From NCBI RefSeq assembly GCF_040256395.1, contig NZ_CP158299.1:1827501-1891500 (forward strand): a stretch of 64,000 nucleotides of DNA. Reading direction: 5' to 3'. Positions 35,990 through 44,954 of the stretch are shown piece after piece. The DNA comes from Deinococcus sonorensis KR-87 (GTDB taxonomy: Bacteria > Deinococcota > Deinococci > Deinococcales > Deinococcaceae). The position numbers were made by a program, and so were the translations under genes. The notes under the pieces were generated by a model. It was not told where the DNA came from. It saw nothing but the letters and a program-made list of their open reading frames with translations, and did no database searches. How positions within the stretch are numbered: the stretch's first letter is position 1; each line of letters begins with the position of its first letter.

Positions 35990-36225
35990 TGTTCAGCTTC
36001 CTGAAGGGCAGGCGCAGCAAGGACGAACTCAAGAACCGACTGGAGCTGGTGCTGGCCTATGACCGCGCCCAGATTCCACCGGGCAAGGTTGACGCGCTCC
36101 GCAAGGACCTGCTGGAGGTGGTGAACCGCTACTTCCCCACCCAGGGCAGCAACGTGGAGGTGGAGCAGCGCGGCGACACCGTGGTGCTGGTGGCCAATAT
36201 TCCGCTGGGCGGACGCGACAAGTAG
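35989..36225 (+). CDS. minE: Cell division topological specificity factor MinE
   Basis: A 78-residue MinE. The N-terminal membrane-binding start MFSFLKGRRSKDELKNRLEL, the anti-MinCD helix (LVLAYDRAQIPPG) and the C-terminal dimerisation region (VEVEQRGDTVVLVANIPL) are all present. It stimulates MinD ATPase and sets the position of the Min system. Translation is coupled to minD through a TGATG overlap. Confidence 0.95.
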   Translation: MFSFLKGRRSKDELKNRLELVLAYDRAQIPPGKVDALRKDLLEVVNRYFPTQGSNVEVEQRGDTVVLVANIPLGGRDK

Positions 36226-36236
36226 AAGAGGTGAAC

Positions 36237-36255
36237 AGGGGCCGCGCAGGCCCCT
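36237..36255 (+). terminator. Short hairpin after minE
   Basis: AGGGGCC-GCGCA-GGCCCCT follows the stop by 12 nt. There is no long U-tract, so termination may be weak. Confidence 0.4.
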
Positions 36256-36314
36256 TCGCCTTGCGTCTCAGCCGCTTCCCATCTGCGACTGACCCCACGG
36301 CCCGGCCCGGCTGC

Positions 36315-36320
36315 TACGCT
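36315..36320 (+). promoter_or_regulatory. -10 box of rodA (leaderless type)
   Basis: TACGCT ends 7 nt before the GTG at 36328. An ATG at 36322 is only 1 nt after it and would lie upstream of the expected transcript start. Confidence 0.5.
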
Positions 36321-36327
36321 GATGGGC

Positions 36328-37395
36328 GTGCGTTTCGATCTGCGTTTCCCGGTCATCGTGGCCGCCCTCCTGGTGGTGGGCCTGATGACCGTTTCCACAG
36401 CGGCCCTGTCACCGCGCGTCAGCCCGGGTATCTTCCAGAAACAGCTGCTGGGGGTGGGGCTGGCCGCGCTGCCCATCCTGCTGATGTGGTGGGCCGGGCG
36501 GGAGCGCATCTACCGGGCGGCTCCGGTCCTGTACGCCCTGGCGCTACTGTTGCAGGCCAGCACCTTCGTGATCGGCAAGGATGTGAACGGCCAGCAGAAC
36601 TGGATCGTGCTGGGGCCACTGCAGTTTCAGCCGCTGGAACTGCTGAAGCTGTCGCTGATCCTGATGCTGCCGCTCGTCATGAAGGAGGGCTACCGGGGTC
36701 TGCGGTCCTATCTGCTGCCGCTGGTGGTCTTCCTGCCGGCCTTGGGGCTGGTGATCGTGCAGGACTTCGGCGGAGCCATGGTCCTGAGCGTGATGTTCCT
36801 GGCGATGCTGCTGGTGTTCCGGATGCCCATTTGGCACCTGCTGATCGTGCTGCTGACGGTGGGGGTGGCCTTCCCCACGGTGGTGTTTCCGCACCTCAAG
36901 CCGTACCAGCAGACCCGTCTGACCATTTTTGTGGACCCCTATAAGGACCCGCGCGGCAACGGCTATCAGGTCATCCAGAGCATTATTGCCATCGGGTCGG
37001 GCGGCATGATGGGCAAGGGCTACCTGCACGGTACCCAGTCGCACAACGGCTTCGTGCCGGCTTCGCACACCGACTTTGCCTTTGCCACCTGGGCCGAGGA
37101 GCAGGGGCTGGTGGGCGGCATTGGCGTGCTGCTGCTGTATGGCGCCCTGATCTGGGGGCTGGCGGGCATGGCCTCGGACGCGCCGCGCCTGCAGGACCAG
37201 ATTCTGTTTGCCGGGGTGCTGGGGCAGATCGGATTTCAGGCGATCGAGAACATCGGGGCGGCGCTCAGCATGCTGCCGCTGACCGGCATCACGCTGCCGC
37301 TGATCAGCTATGGACTGAGCAGTCTGGTCAGCACCCTCACCACCCTGGCTCTGGCGTACGTGGTGTTCCGCGACCGCTTTGAAAAGATGATCTGA
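36328..37395 (+). CDS. rodA: SEDS-family peptidoglycan glycosyltransferase RodA
   Basis: A 355-residue membrane protein with about ten helices that polymerises lipid II, usually with a class B penicillin-binding protein. The GTG at 36328 was chosen from the promoter position, and the result begins VRFDLRFP, which is in keeping with RodA. Signature regions include NWIVLGPLQFQPLELLKL, LTIFVDPYKDPRGNGYQ, QSIIAIGSGGMMGKG and the catalytic Asp region SHTDFAFATWAEEQG. The LPLTGITLPLISYG motif is near the C-terminus. RodA fits better than FtsW because of the lack of a long N-terminal extension. It follows minDE, grouping cell-shape and division functions. Confidence 0.9.
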   Translation: MRFDLRFPVIVAALLVVGLMTVSTAALSPRVSPGIFQKQLLGVGLAALPILLMWWAGRERIYRAAPVLYALALLLQASTFVIGKDVNGQQNWIVLGPLQFQPLELLKLSLILMLPLVMKEGYRGLRSYLLPLVVFLPALGLVIVQDFGGAMVLSVMFLAMLLVFRMPIWHLLIVLLTVGVAFPTVVFPHLKPYQQTRLTIFVDPYKDPRGNGYQVIQSIIAIGSGGMMGKGYLHGTQSHNGFVPASHTDFAFATWAEEQGLVGGIGVLLLYGALIWGLAGMASDAPRLQDQILFAGVLGQIGFQAIENIGAALSMLPLTGITLPLISYGLSSLVSTLTTLALAYVVFRDRFEKMI

Positions 37396-37412
37396 GGCGA
37401 TCCGGCGCCTCA
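37393..37412 (+). terminator. Hairpin overlapping the rodA stop codon
   Basis: TGAGGCG pairs with CGCCTCA around a 6-nt loop. The first three bases are the rodA stop. From here to 37625 there is no gene. A TACGCT at 37459-37464 could be a -10 box for the next operon. Confidence 0.45.
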
Positions 37413-37625
37413 CCACAGGCGTTTGCATTCGTTTTACGTCTGTGAAGCGTCCTGCTGCGTACGCTGAACCTGAAGAACTGCGGCCCGAGCCGGGAAGTTG
37501 CCCGGGGCGGGTGGGTGCAGTGGCCGAGGGGGTGGCGGGATGCAGGGGAGATGGCGTGCAGGACAGCGGCGCAGTGGGGACACGTGGGCGCCGCAGCGAC
37601 ATCCGGGGCGGGCGGGTCAGTCCGG

Positions 37626-39023
37626 ATGAGCCTGAAACAACAGGTGCTGAAGGGCGGCACCGCCCTGGTGGTGCGTCAGGGGCTGGGCATGCTGCTCAGC
37701 CTGATCTCGGTGCTGCTGATCACGCGGACCATCGGCCGCACCGCCTTCGGGACCTACGCGACGGTGCTGGGGCTGTTCGGCTACCTCGTGCTGGTGGGTC
37801 AGCTGGGCATGGGCGTGTACGTGGTGCGCCGCCAGGAAGATACCAGCGAGCGTGAGCTGAACATCATCTTCACGCTGCTGCTGGTGATCGGGCTGGTGCT
37901 GGGGGGCGGGGCGGCGCTGCTCTCGCCGCTGATCGCGACCTGGATTCACAACCCGGCGGTGGCCCCGGTGGGCGTGGTGATGTTCGTCGGTCTGCCGATG
38001 CAGATCGTGCTGGGTCTGTCCACCGCCCTGCAGGATCGGCAGATGAACTACCAGCGGGTAGCGTTCATCGATCTGGTCGGGCAGGCGCTGTACGTGGTGG
38101 TGGCGGTGCCGCTGGCGTTCCTGCACTTCGGTGTCTGGTCGGTGGTGGCCGGCTGGTGGGTCCAGCTGCTGTGGTCCGCCGTGATGTACCTGCGGGCGGG
38201 CCAGTGGCGCCCCCGGGTGATCTGGGACCGCGCCGAGATGGAGCGGCTGGTGCGCTACGGCGTGGCGTACTCGTCGTCCCTGTGGGTCTGGCAGCTGCGG
38301 TCGCTGGTGAACCCGGTGGTGGTGGCGCGGCTGCTGGGGCCGGACGCCGTGGCGGTCGTGAGCCTGACCATGCGAATTGTGGACATTCTGGCCTTTGCCA
38401 AGGGGGTGGCGTGGCGGGTGGCGGTGGCGGCGCTGGGCCGCCTGCAGAACAATGCCGGTCAGATGGTCACGGCCATCGAGCGGGGCATGCAGATGCAGGT
38501 GCTGGCGGTGGGCATTCCGATGGTGGGTTTCACCTGCGTGGCGCCCTTCGTGATCGAGCGACTGTTCGGCCCCCACTGGGCGGCCGTGACGACGCTGTTT
38601 CCCTTCGTGGCGATGGGGGTGCTGGCCAATTCCCTGTTCAACCTGCATTCGTCGGCCCTGTACGTCCTCAAGCACAACTGGCAGGTGACGATCTTTCACG
38701 TGGTGCACGTGGTGCTGTTTGCCGGGTCGGCGCTGATTCTGGTGCCGAGGCTGGGCGTGGTGGGCTACGGCTGGGCCGAGGTGGCGGCGCTGCCGTCCTA
38801 CGCCGTGGTGCATCTGATTCTGGTGCGCTACCTGCCGGGCGTCCGGCTGGTGCTGCCGCTGATCTGGACCACCGGCCTGGCCCTGGCGCTGTTCTTTCCG
38901 CTGGTCGGCTGGCCGGCCTTCATCCCGGCGCTGGTGGCCGCCGTGCTGCCCTACAGCTGGCGCGGGCTGATGAATCTGCTCAGAAGTATGCGGGAGGGAC
39001 GCTATGGAACAGCCGCTGGTTAG
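37626..39023 (+). CDS. Polysaccharide flippase (Wzx/MATE-like, oligosaccharide flippase family)
   Basis: A 465-residue protein with about 12-14 membrane segments. The start is a mild choice: ATG at 37626 begins MSLKQQVLKGGTALVVRQGL, the typical flippase opening, while the open frame reaches back to 37515. TIGRTAFGTYATVLGLFG and the Arg-rich short loops fit the family, which moves lipid-linked oligosaccharide repeat units across the membrane. The glycosyltransferase gene overlaps its end by 20 nt, so the two probably form a small operon for surface polysaccharide. Confidence 0.85.
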   Translation: MSLKQQVLKGGTALVVRQGLGMLLSLISVLLITRTIGRTAFGTYATVLGLFGYLVLVGQLGMGVYVVRRQEDTSERELNIIFTLLLVIGLVLGGGAALLSPLIATWIHNPAVAPVGVVMFVGLPMQIVLGLSTALQDRQMNYQRVAFIDLVGQALYVVVAVPLAFLHFGVWSVVAGWWVQLLWSAVMYLRAGQWRPRVIWDRAEMERLVRYGVAYSSSLWVWQLRSLVNPVVVARLLGPDAVAVVSLTMRIVDILAFAKGVAWRVAVAALGRLQNNAGQMVTAIERGMQMQVLAVGIPMVGFTCVAPFVIERLFGPHWAAVTTLFPFVAMGVLANSLFNLHSSALYVLKHNWQVTIFHVVHVVLFAGSALILVPRLGVVGYGWAEVAALPSYAVVHLILVRYLPGVRLVLPLIWTTGLALALFFPLVGWPAFIPALVAAVLPYSWRGLMNLLRSMREGRYGTAAG

Positions 39024-39936
39024 TATCCTGATCAATAACTACAACTACGGCCAGTTTCTGGCCGAGGCCATCGAGAGTGCCCTGAACCAGACCTATGCCA
39101 ACATCGAGGTGCTGGTGGTGGATGACGGCAGCACCGACAGCTCCGCCGAGGTGATGGCCGGCTACGCGGGGCGGATCATTCCCATCCTCAAGAAGAACGG
39201 GGGGCAGGCCAGTGCCCTGAATCTCGGCGTGGCCAGGGCCCGGGGCGACATCATCTGCTTTCTGGACGCCGACGACGCCTGGATGCCCGACAAGGTGGAG
39301 CAGGTCGTGCGGGCGTTCAGGCAGCATCCCCGGGCGGGGCTGGTGTACCACCGCGTGCAACCGGTGGACGCGGCGTTGAAGCCTCAGGGTGAGGCGTGGC
39401 CACAGAGTCTGTATACCGGGAGCATTGCGGCCTTGGTGCAGCGGACCGGCGGCTGGTGGCATCAGGCCAACACCTCCTCGCTGGCCTTCCGGCGCAGCAC
39501 CCTCGAGCGGATCGGGCCGGTGCCGGACAGCTTCGTGTATTCGGCCGACGCCTACCTGGGTGAGCTGGCAGCCCTGCTGGTGGAGGTCGTGGGGCTGCCG
39601 CAGCAGCTGACGCTCTACCGGGTGCACGGCACCAACGTCTGGTATGCGGGCGGCGCCAACAGCCAGAAGCGGATCGCGCTGTACCGGAACTGCATCGGCG
39701 CGATCAACGCCCGGCTGGCTCAGCTGGGCGTTCCCGGCAGGCTGGAGGAACGCCAGCACTTCCAGCTGCAGCTGCACCGCTTCCTGAACGGTGAGGCTGT
39801 CAGCATTCCCGGGCTGCTGGTTCAGGCCCTTACCTTTCCCGGCGAGCCGAAACTGAAGGTGCGTCTGCGCTCCGCGGCGTCCATCCTGGCGCGGGTCCTG
39901 CGCCTTCACCCCCGCGCCCGGACGCAGAGTTCCTGA
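39004..39936 (+). CDS. Family 2 glycosyltransferase
   Basis: A 310-residue GT-A fold enzyme. The nucleotide-sugar site opens with VSILINNYNYGQFLAEAIES, the strand-end motif is VLVVDDGSTDSS, and the metal-binding DxD is in ICFLDADDAWMPDK. A C-terminal part of about 100 residues is helical. It should transfer a sugar from a nucleotide donor to a lipid or polysaccharide acceptor. Its start lies within the end of the flippase gene (GGGAGGG upstream as ribosome site). Donor and acceptor are unknown. Confidence 0.9.
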   Translation: MEQPLVSILINNYNYGQFLAEAIESALNQTYANIEVLVVDDGSTDSSAEVMAGYAGRIIPILKKNGGQASALNLGVARARGDIICFLDADDAWMPDKVEQVVRAFRQHPRAGLVYHRVQPVDAALKPQGEAWPQSLYTGSIAALVQRTGGWWHQANTSSLAFRRSTLERIGPVPDSFVYSADAYLGELAALLVEVVGLPQQLTLYRVHGTNVWYAGGANSQKRIALYRNCIGAINARLAQLGVPGRLEERQHFQLQLHRFLNGEAVSIPGLLVQALTFPGEPKLKVRLRSAASILARVLRLHPRARTQSS

Positions 39937-39942
39937 GCCCTC

Positions 39943-40812
39943 ATGGCCGGCTCGTCGCTTTCCCTGGCCGGCCGGGTGGCGCTGGTGACCGGCGCCTCAG
40001 GTGGCCTGGGCCGCGCCACCGCGCCGGAGCTGGCCCAGGCTGGAGCGCACGTCATCGTGACGGCGCGCAGCACCCGGACACACAGCACGCAGCCGGGTCT
40101 GCCCGACAGCACCATCGAGGCCACCGCCGAGCAGGTGCAAACGGCCGGCGGGCAGGCCACCGCCCTGCGCTGCGACCATACCCAGGAGGCGGAGGTGGAG
40201 CGGCTGATGCAGCACATCGGCACGCACTTCGGGCGCCTGGATCTGCTGGTGAACAACGCCTGGGGCAACCACGACCCGGTGGATGAAACGCAGCGCGGCC
40301 GGGAGGTCTGGGAGGAGCCGCTGGCCCAGCTCAGAAACGACCTGCTGGCCGGTGCGTACAGCGATTACATCACCTCCCTGCTGGCGCTGCGGCACCGGCT
40401 GATCGGGTCCGGTGGGTTGATGGTCAGCACCACCTGGCACACCGACGAACCGCCCGGCTGGCTGCCCTACGAGGTGAGCAAGGCGGCCAAGAACCGGCTG
40501 GTGTACGCGCTGGGCCATCATCTGCGCGGCCTCGGCGTGACGGTGCTGGGCGTGGCCCCCGGCTGGATGCGCACCGAACTGATGCTGCAGCACCACACCG
40601 AGGACGAGTTGCGGGGCCAGACCGAGACGCCGCACTACGCGGCCCGCGCCATCGTCTCGCTGGCAGCCGATCCCCAGCGGGACCACTGGACCGGGCAGAT
40701 TCTGGATGTGGGCGATCTTGCCGACCGCTACGGCTTCACCGATCTGGACGGCACACAGCCGCACTGGTACCGCCGGCGACAGGCCACCCGGCAGGCGACC
40801 GAGAAAGACTAG
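39943..40812 (+). CDS. Short-chain dehydrogenase/reductase
   Basis: A 289-residue SDR. The NAD(P)-binding motif VALVTGASGGLGRATA is near residues 12-27, NNAWGNHDPVDE stands for the NNAG motif, and the catalytic Tyr and Lys are in YEVSKAAKNRL. The position usually held by Ser falls in VSTTWHTDEP. The protein is longer than the usual 250 residues because of an insert after strand 2 and a C-terminal tail (HWYRRRQATRQATEKD). The start codon follows the glycosyltransferase stop by 6 nt, so it is probably in the same transcript, though a link in function is not clear. Its stop shares CTAG with the convergent HAD gene. Confidence 0.88.
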   Translation: MAGSSLSLAGRVALVTGASGGLGRATAPELAQAGAHVIVTARSTRTHSTQPGLPDSTIEATAEQVQTAGGQATALRCDHTQEAEVERLMQHIGTHFGRLDLLVNNAWGNHDPVDETQRGREVWEEPLAQLRNDLLAGAYSDYITSLLALRHRLIGSGGLMVSTTWHTDEPPGWLPYEVSKAAKNRLVYALGHHLRGLGVTVLGVAPGWMRTELMLQHHTEDELRGQTETPHYAARAIVSLAADPQRDHWTGQILDVGDLADRYGFTDLDGTQPHWYRRRQATRQATEKD

Positions 40813-41600
40813 CGGCGGGCCGGCTGCGGCAGGCGGTCCAACAGGCCGTTCAGGAACGCGCCCAGCTGGTCCGGCCCTTCAATCACCTCGTCCGCGTGCG
40901 GGGTCAGCAGCGGGAGCCGCCCCACCTGCACCGCGTGTCCGGCCAGTTCCAGCATCGCCACGTCGTTGTCGCTGTCCCCGAAGGCCCAGCACTGCTCCAG
41001 CGTGAGGCCCAGCGCCTCGGCAATGGCCCCCAGCGCCGCGCCCTTGTCGGCTCCGCTGGGCGTGACCGTCAGGAAATCCGGGTACGGATCCTGGGCGCCG
41101 GTCAGCACCAGATGGGGCAGGCTGCTGCTCAGGTGGTCCCGCCAGTGGCGGATGTCCGGATGCCAGAAGCCGACCTTGATGATCTGCTCCTCCGGCGCCT
41201 CATGCAGCGGGGCGTGTGGGCGGCGCTGCAGCCACTCCGGCACCGGCGCGCCGGGCGGCAGGTCCACATACACCCGGTCCAGCGCGAAGGCGATCACCCG
41301 CGCTCCGTGCAGCTGGTGGGCCAGCACGGCCCGGAGGTCGGCGGGCGTGAAGCGGGCCTCGCGGTGCATCACGCCGTTCAACAGGATGTGGCCGCCGTTG
41401 CTGCCCGCCACGGCCACCGGCTGGGCCGCGTCCAGCACGTCGGGCGGCGGAACATCACGCCCAGTGATGATCGCCACCTGAATGCCGGCGTCACGCACGC
41501 GCGCCAGGGCCTGCCGGGTGGCAAGCGGCACCAGCACGCCGCCGTCCGGAATCAGGGTGCCGTCCAGGTCAAAGGCCAGCAGCTTGGGAAGGGAAACCAT
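40809..41600 (-). CDS. HAD-superfamily phosphatase, Cof type
   Basis: A 263-residue HAD hydrolase. Motif I is AFDLDGTLIPDGG with the nucleophile Asp, motif II is IITGRD, the Lys of motif III is in SGADKGAALGAI, and motif IV is FGDSDNDVAML. The large cap between motifs II and III is of type C2, as in Cof and sugar-phosphate phosphatases. The substrate is unknown. TAGCCT lies 6 nt before the ATG, giving a leaderless start. Confidence 0.9.
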   Translation of the reverse strand: MVSLPKLLAFDLDGTLIPDGGVLVPLATRQALARVRDAGIQVAIITGRDVPPPDVLDAAQPVAVAGSNGGHILLNGVMHREARFTPADLRAVLAHQLHGARVIAFALDRVYVDLPPGAPVPEWLQRRPHAPLHEAPEEQIIKVGFWHPDIRHWRDHLSSSLPHLVLTGAQDPYPDFLTVTPSGADKGAALGAIAEALGLTLEQCWAFGDSDNDVAMLELAGHAVQVGRLPLLTPHADEVIEGPDQLGAFLNGLLDRLPQPARR

Positions 41601-41606
41601 ACCGTC

Positions 41607-41612
41607 AGGCTA
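41607..41612 (-). promoter_or_regulatory. -10 box of the HAD phosphatase gene (leaderless type)
   Basis: TAGCCT on the minus strand is followed by 6 nt (GACGGT) and the ATG. Confidence 0.5.
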
Positions 41613-41748
41613 GAGCATTTCGGTCCGGGGAAGGTGGCCGGAGGTGGGGAAGATGTGGGCCAGAGCAGTGGTCGGCACGGGCGCTCGCCCCGGTCCCGTC
41701 TGCCCCTCACGCAGCGGTTGCCTGCGTGCGCTAGCGTGCCTGCAAGTC

Positions 41749-43272
41749 ATGTTGCGCCTTCCTGCCCTCGCTGCCCTGCTGACCTTCGGCCTCGCGTTCG
41801 CCTCGGCCCCTGTCCTGCCGCCCCTGCCGGTGCTGGTGCCGTCTGTGCCGACGGAAACGGTGCCGCCCACGCCCGCCGCCGGGCTGAGGGGCCTGTGGCT
41901 GGACGGCTTCGGGCCGGGGCTGATGACCCGCGCTCAGGCGACCCGGGCGGTGAATGACGCGGCGGCGCTGGGGGTCAACACCCTGTTCGTGCAGTCCATC
42001 CGGCGCGCCGACTGCCTGTGCCTGCGGGCGAGCGTGCCGCCGGTGGGCGGGCTGGAGCCGGGCTTCGATCCGCTGGAGACGGTCATTCAGCTGGCCCATG
42101 CCCGCCACATGCGGGTGATCGGCTGGATCAGCGTCACCGGGGCCTGGAACAGCAGCGTGCCCAGCCGCCGCACCGAGCAGGTGTTCCAGCAGCACGGCCC
42201 GGACGCCGGGCTGAACAGCTGGCTGGCGCGCCGTCCGGATGGCAGCTGGAAGAGCGGCGCCGACGCGTGGCTCGACCCGGGCATTCCGGCAGCGGCCGAT
42301 TTCATGGCGGGCTCGGCGTTGAGCTTGGTGACCCACTACGACCTGGACGGCCTGCAGCTGGACCGCATCCGCTATCCGGACGGCGGCGACTGGGGGTACA
42401 GCCCGGTCACGCTGGCCCGCTACCGGCTGGAAACCGGGGCCAGGGGTGTGCCGGCCGCCACCGACGAACGCTGGCGTAGCTGGAAACGCGCCCAGGTCAC
42501 GGCCCTGACGCGCCGCATCGCGCTGGAGGCGCGGGGCGCGCGGCCCGGCATTCTGATCAGCGCGGCCACCATCGTGTACGGCGACGGTCCGACCGACCTG
42601 AACGGCTTTCACGCCACCCGCAGCTACGCCGAGGTGCTGCAGGACTGGCCCGCCTGGATGGCCGAGGGCCTGCTGGACCTGAACGTGATGATGAACTACA
42701 AGCGCGACGGTGTGGGCGATCAGGCGGCGTGGTTCGATCACTGGAACACCTTCGCGGCCAGCCTGCAGCGGCCCGGGGCAGCGGTGGCGGCCGGCACCGC
42801 CATGTACCTCAATTCGCCAGCGGTCACGGCTGCCCAGGCCGGCCGGGCCACCGCGCTGGGTCTCGGCTGGGTGGGGTACGCGTACCGCACGCCCACCGCC
42901 GCGGTGTACGCCGCCAGTCAGACCCAGCCGCAGGGCTTTGCCGCCGTGCAGGCCGCCCTGCAGAGCCAGGACGGTTCGCCGCTGCCCGCACCGCTCGCCT
43001 GGAGCCCTCCTTCGGTGCTGCGGCGGGCGGTGCTGGGCCGGGTGGTGGGTCTGAGCCAGCCGGGCGGGGTCCCAGTGGAGGTTTATGCCCCGGACGGTCA
43101 GTTGCTGGGCCGCACCACCACCGACGGCAACGGCTACTACGGCTTTGCCGACCTGAACGGCGAGCGCGCCGAGGTGCGGGTGGGCGATCAGCGCTGGACT
43201 GAGTCGCTGCAGGCGGGCCTGACCCGCTTCCCGAACCTGCTGCTGCGGCAGGTGACGCGAGTCAATGACTGA
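41749..43272 (+). CDS. Secreted glycosyl hydrolase-like (GHL10/DUF187-type) protein
   Basis: A 507-residue exported protein. The ATG at 41749 begins the signal peptide (MLRLPALAALLTFGLAFASA), so the longer frame from 41644 is rejected. TAGCGT lies 11 nt upstream. The TIM-barrel part opens with LRGLWLDGFGPGLMTRAQA and includes NTLFVQSIRRADC, MRVIGWISV, LDGLQLDRIRYP and WMAEGLLDLNVMMNYKRD, like the GHL10 family. The last 80 residues (LSQPGGVPVEVYAPDGQLLG and YGFADLNGERAEV) look like a carboxypeptidase-regulatory beta domain. The family is thought to act on cell-surface glycans, but activity is not proven for most members. Confidence 0.85.
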   Translation: MLRLPALAALLTFGLAFASAPVLPPLPVLVPSVPTETVPPTPAAGLRGLWLDGFGPGLMTRAQATRAVNDAAALGVNTLFVQSIRRADCLCLRASVPPVGGLEPGFDPLETVIQLAHARHMRVIGWISVTGAWNSSVPSRRTEQVFQQHGPDAGLNSWLARRPDGSWKSGADAWLDPGIPAAADFMAGSALSLVTHYDLDGLQLDRIRYPDGGDWGYSPVTLARYRLETGARGVPAATDERWRSWKRAQVTALTRRIALEARGARPGILISAATIVYGDGPTDLNGFHATRSYAEVLQDWPAWMAEGLLDLNVMMNYKRDGVGDQAAWFDHWNTFAASLQRPGAAVAAGTAMYLNSPAVTAAQAGRATALGLGWVGYAYRTPTAAVYAASQTQPQGFAAVQAALQSQDGSPLPAPLAWSPPSVLRRAVLGRVVGLSQPGGVPVEVYAPDGQLLGRTTTDGNGYYGFADLNGERAEVRVGDQRWTESLQAGLTRFPNLLLRQVTRVND

Positions 43273-43288
43273 AGGCGGGGCGATGCGC

Positions 43289-43294
43289 TAGGCT
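43289..43294 (+). promoter_or_regulatory. -10 box of the FKBP gene (leaderless type)
   Basis: TAGGCT ends 6 nt before the ATG. Confidence 0.5.
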
Positions 43295-43300
43295 CTGGCC

Positions 43301-43627
43301 ATGAGCGAATTCAAGGTCGAGAAGTACCACGAGGGCAACGGCGCGCCCGCCCGCAAGGGTCAGACGGTGCGCGTTCACTACACCGGCACGCTGGAAAACG
43401 GCACCAAGTTCGACAGCAGCCGGGACCGTGGCCAGCCGATCGAGTTCCCGCTGGGCGTCGGCCACGTGATCCAGGGCTGGGACGAGGGGATCGCGCAGCT
43501 GAACGTGGGCGACAAGGCCCGCCTGACCATTCCGGCCGAGATGGGCTACGGGGCGCGGGGCGTGCCCGGCGTGATTCCTGGCGGCGCCACCCTGCTCTTC
43601 GACGTGGAACTGGTAGACGCCAAGTAA
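43301..43627 (+). CDS. FKBP-type peptidyl-prolyl cis-trans isomerase
   Basis: A 108-residue single-domain FKBP that speeds proline isomerisation in folding proteins. Conserved elements are VRVHYTGTLENGTKFDSSRD, PIEFPLGVGHVIQGWDEG, the PAEMGYGARG loop and ATLLFDVELVD. No signal peptide is present, so it acts in the cytosol. The FK506-site aromatic and Asp residues (Tyr in HYTG, Phe and Asp in KFDSS, Trp in QGWDEG) are retained, so it should be active. A 15-bp hairpin follows. Confidence 0.95.
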   Translation: MSEFKVEKYHEGNGAPARKGQTVRVHYTGTLENGTKFDSSRDRGQPIEFPLGVGHVIQGWDEGIAQLNVGDKARLTIPAEMGYGARGVPGVIPGGATLLFDVELVDAK

Positions 43628-43674
43628 ACAGGCTGGAGGGAAGGGGCCAGCGCCAGGCGCCTTTTCCAGCAAGA

Positions 43675-43710
43675 AGAGCGGGGCAGACCTCCAAGGGTCT
43701 GCCCCGCTCT
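43675..43710. terminator. Bidirectional hairpin between FKBP and NDH-2 genes
   Basis: A perfect 15-bp stem (AGAGCGGGGCAGACC and its complement) with a 6-nt loop between convergent genes. The flanks are mildly T-rich on both strands. Confidence 0.75.
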
Positions 43711-43723
43711 CGTTGTTCTGCCT

Positions 43724-44863
43724 TCAGCTGATGCTGCTGCGCCAGCGCCACTCGCTGGCCCGCTTCATCACGTGCGCCAGACCGCCGGTCATGGCCAGCT
43801 TCTGGTTCCACGGCAGCTTCATCCAGCCGACCGCCATCAGGCCGCCCAGGCTGACGAACTCGCCCAGCGTGTTGGGCTCGTAGGGCTTGAGCTCCTCGCC
43901 GGCCATCAGGCGCATCAGGTTCTTGCCGGTCAGGCGGCCCTGCTGGCCCGCGTGCTGCGCGGTGGTGGGCACCGGCTTGCCGTCCTGGTTCAGGCCCAGG
44001 CCCATGTCGCCCACCACGAACACCTCCGGGTAGGCCGGCACGCGCAGGGTGGCGTCCACCACGATGCGGTTGCCGGGGCCCTTCTCCAGGCGCTCACCCT
44101 TCACGATGTCGCGCGCCTGGATGCCACCAGTCCAGATGATCTTGCCGGCTTCGATGACGCTCTGCTGGCCGTCGGCGGTCTGCACCGTCACCGAGTTCTC
44201 GGTGGCCTGCATGATGCGGTGGCCGATCAGGGTCTTGATGCCGTACTCGTCCAGCGTCTGCTGGGCCTTGGCGCGCAGGGCGTCGTCCAGCACCGGCAGG
44301 ATCTTGGGCCCGGCCTCCACCAGATAGATGGTGAAGGGGGGCAGCCCACGCTCGCGGCTCAGCACCTCGTTGCGCTGCGCCAGTTCGGTCACCAGCTCCA
44401 CGCCGGTCAGACCCGCGCCGCCCACCACGATGTCGCGGCTGCCCTGGTACCCGGCGTCATAGACCCGGTTCACGAAGCTGAAGATCGCGTCGGCGTCCCG
44501 CAGCTCCTTGAGCTCGGTGGAGTACTCGGCCAGACCCGGAATGCGGTAGAAGTTGGTCACCGAGCCCAGGCCCACCACCAGCGTGTCGTAGCTGATGCTC
44601 TGGCCGTCCTTGAGCTGCACGCTCTTGCTGTCCAGGTCCACCGACTCGATGTTGGCCAGCACCAGCTCCACGCCCGTGCCCTTGAGCAGCGGGGTCAGCG
44701 GCAGCGTGACCTTGGTGTTGTGAGCGGCGGCCTCGTGCAGCCGGGTCTCGAAGGTGTGATAGGGGTTGCGCTCCAGCAGCTTGACTTCCAGGCCAGGCAT
44801 CGGCTTGAGCTTGGTGGCCACAGCGAGGCCAGCGTATCCAGCGCCAAGGATCAGGGTCTTCAT
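43724..44863 (-). CDS. NAD(P)/FAD-dependent oxidoreductase, type II NADH dehydrogenase family
   Basis: A 379-residue two-dinucleotide-binding-domain flavoprotein. The FAD motif is LILGAGYAGLAVATKL at the N-terminus, the NADH motif is IVVGGAGLTGVELVTELA (about residues 145-162), and the FAD-ribityl motif is PEVFVVGDMGLGLNQDGKPV. Such enzymes pass electrons from NADH to quinone without pumping protons. The C-terminal part has a hydrophobic stretch before WMKLPWNQKLAM that may dock on the membrane. AGAGGAG precedes the ATG. A sulfide:quinone-type role is unlikely because the catalytic Cys residues are absent. Confidence 0.88.
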   Translation of the reverse strand: MKTLILGAGYAGLAVATKLKPMPGLEVKLLERNPYHTFETRLHEAAAHNTKVTLPLTPLLKGTGVELVLANIESVDLDSKSVQLKDGQSISYDTLVVGLGSVTNFYRIPGLAEYSTELKELRDADAIFSFVNRVYDAGYQGSRDIVVGGAGLTGVELVTELAQRNEVLSRERGLPPFTIYLVEAGPKILPVLDDALRAKAQQTLDEYGIKTLIGHRIMQATENSVTVQTADGQQSVIEAGKIIWTGGIQARDIVKGERLEKGPGNRIVVDATLRVPAYPEVFVVGDMGLGLNQDGKPVPTTAQHAGQQGRLTGKNLMRLMAGEELKPYEPNTLGEFVSLGGLMAVGWMKLPWNQKLAMTGGLAHVMKRASEWRWRSSIS

Positions 44864-44954
44864 CTCAGGTCTCCTCTTACTCGACTTCCACGTTCCGGTG
44901 ATGACTCAGGGCTGTGAATGCTTTCACGATCTGAACTCACGGTAACAGCACATC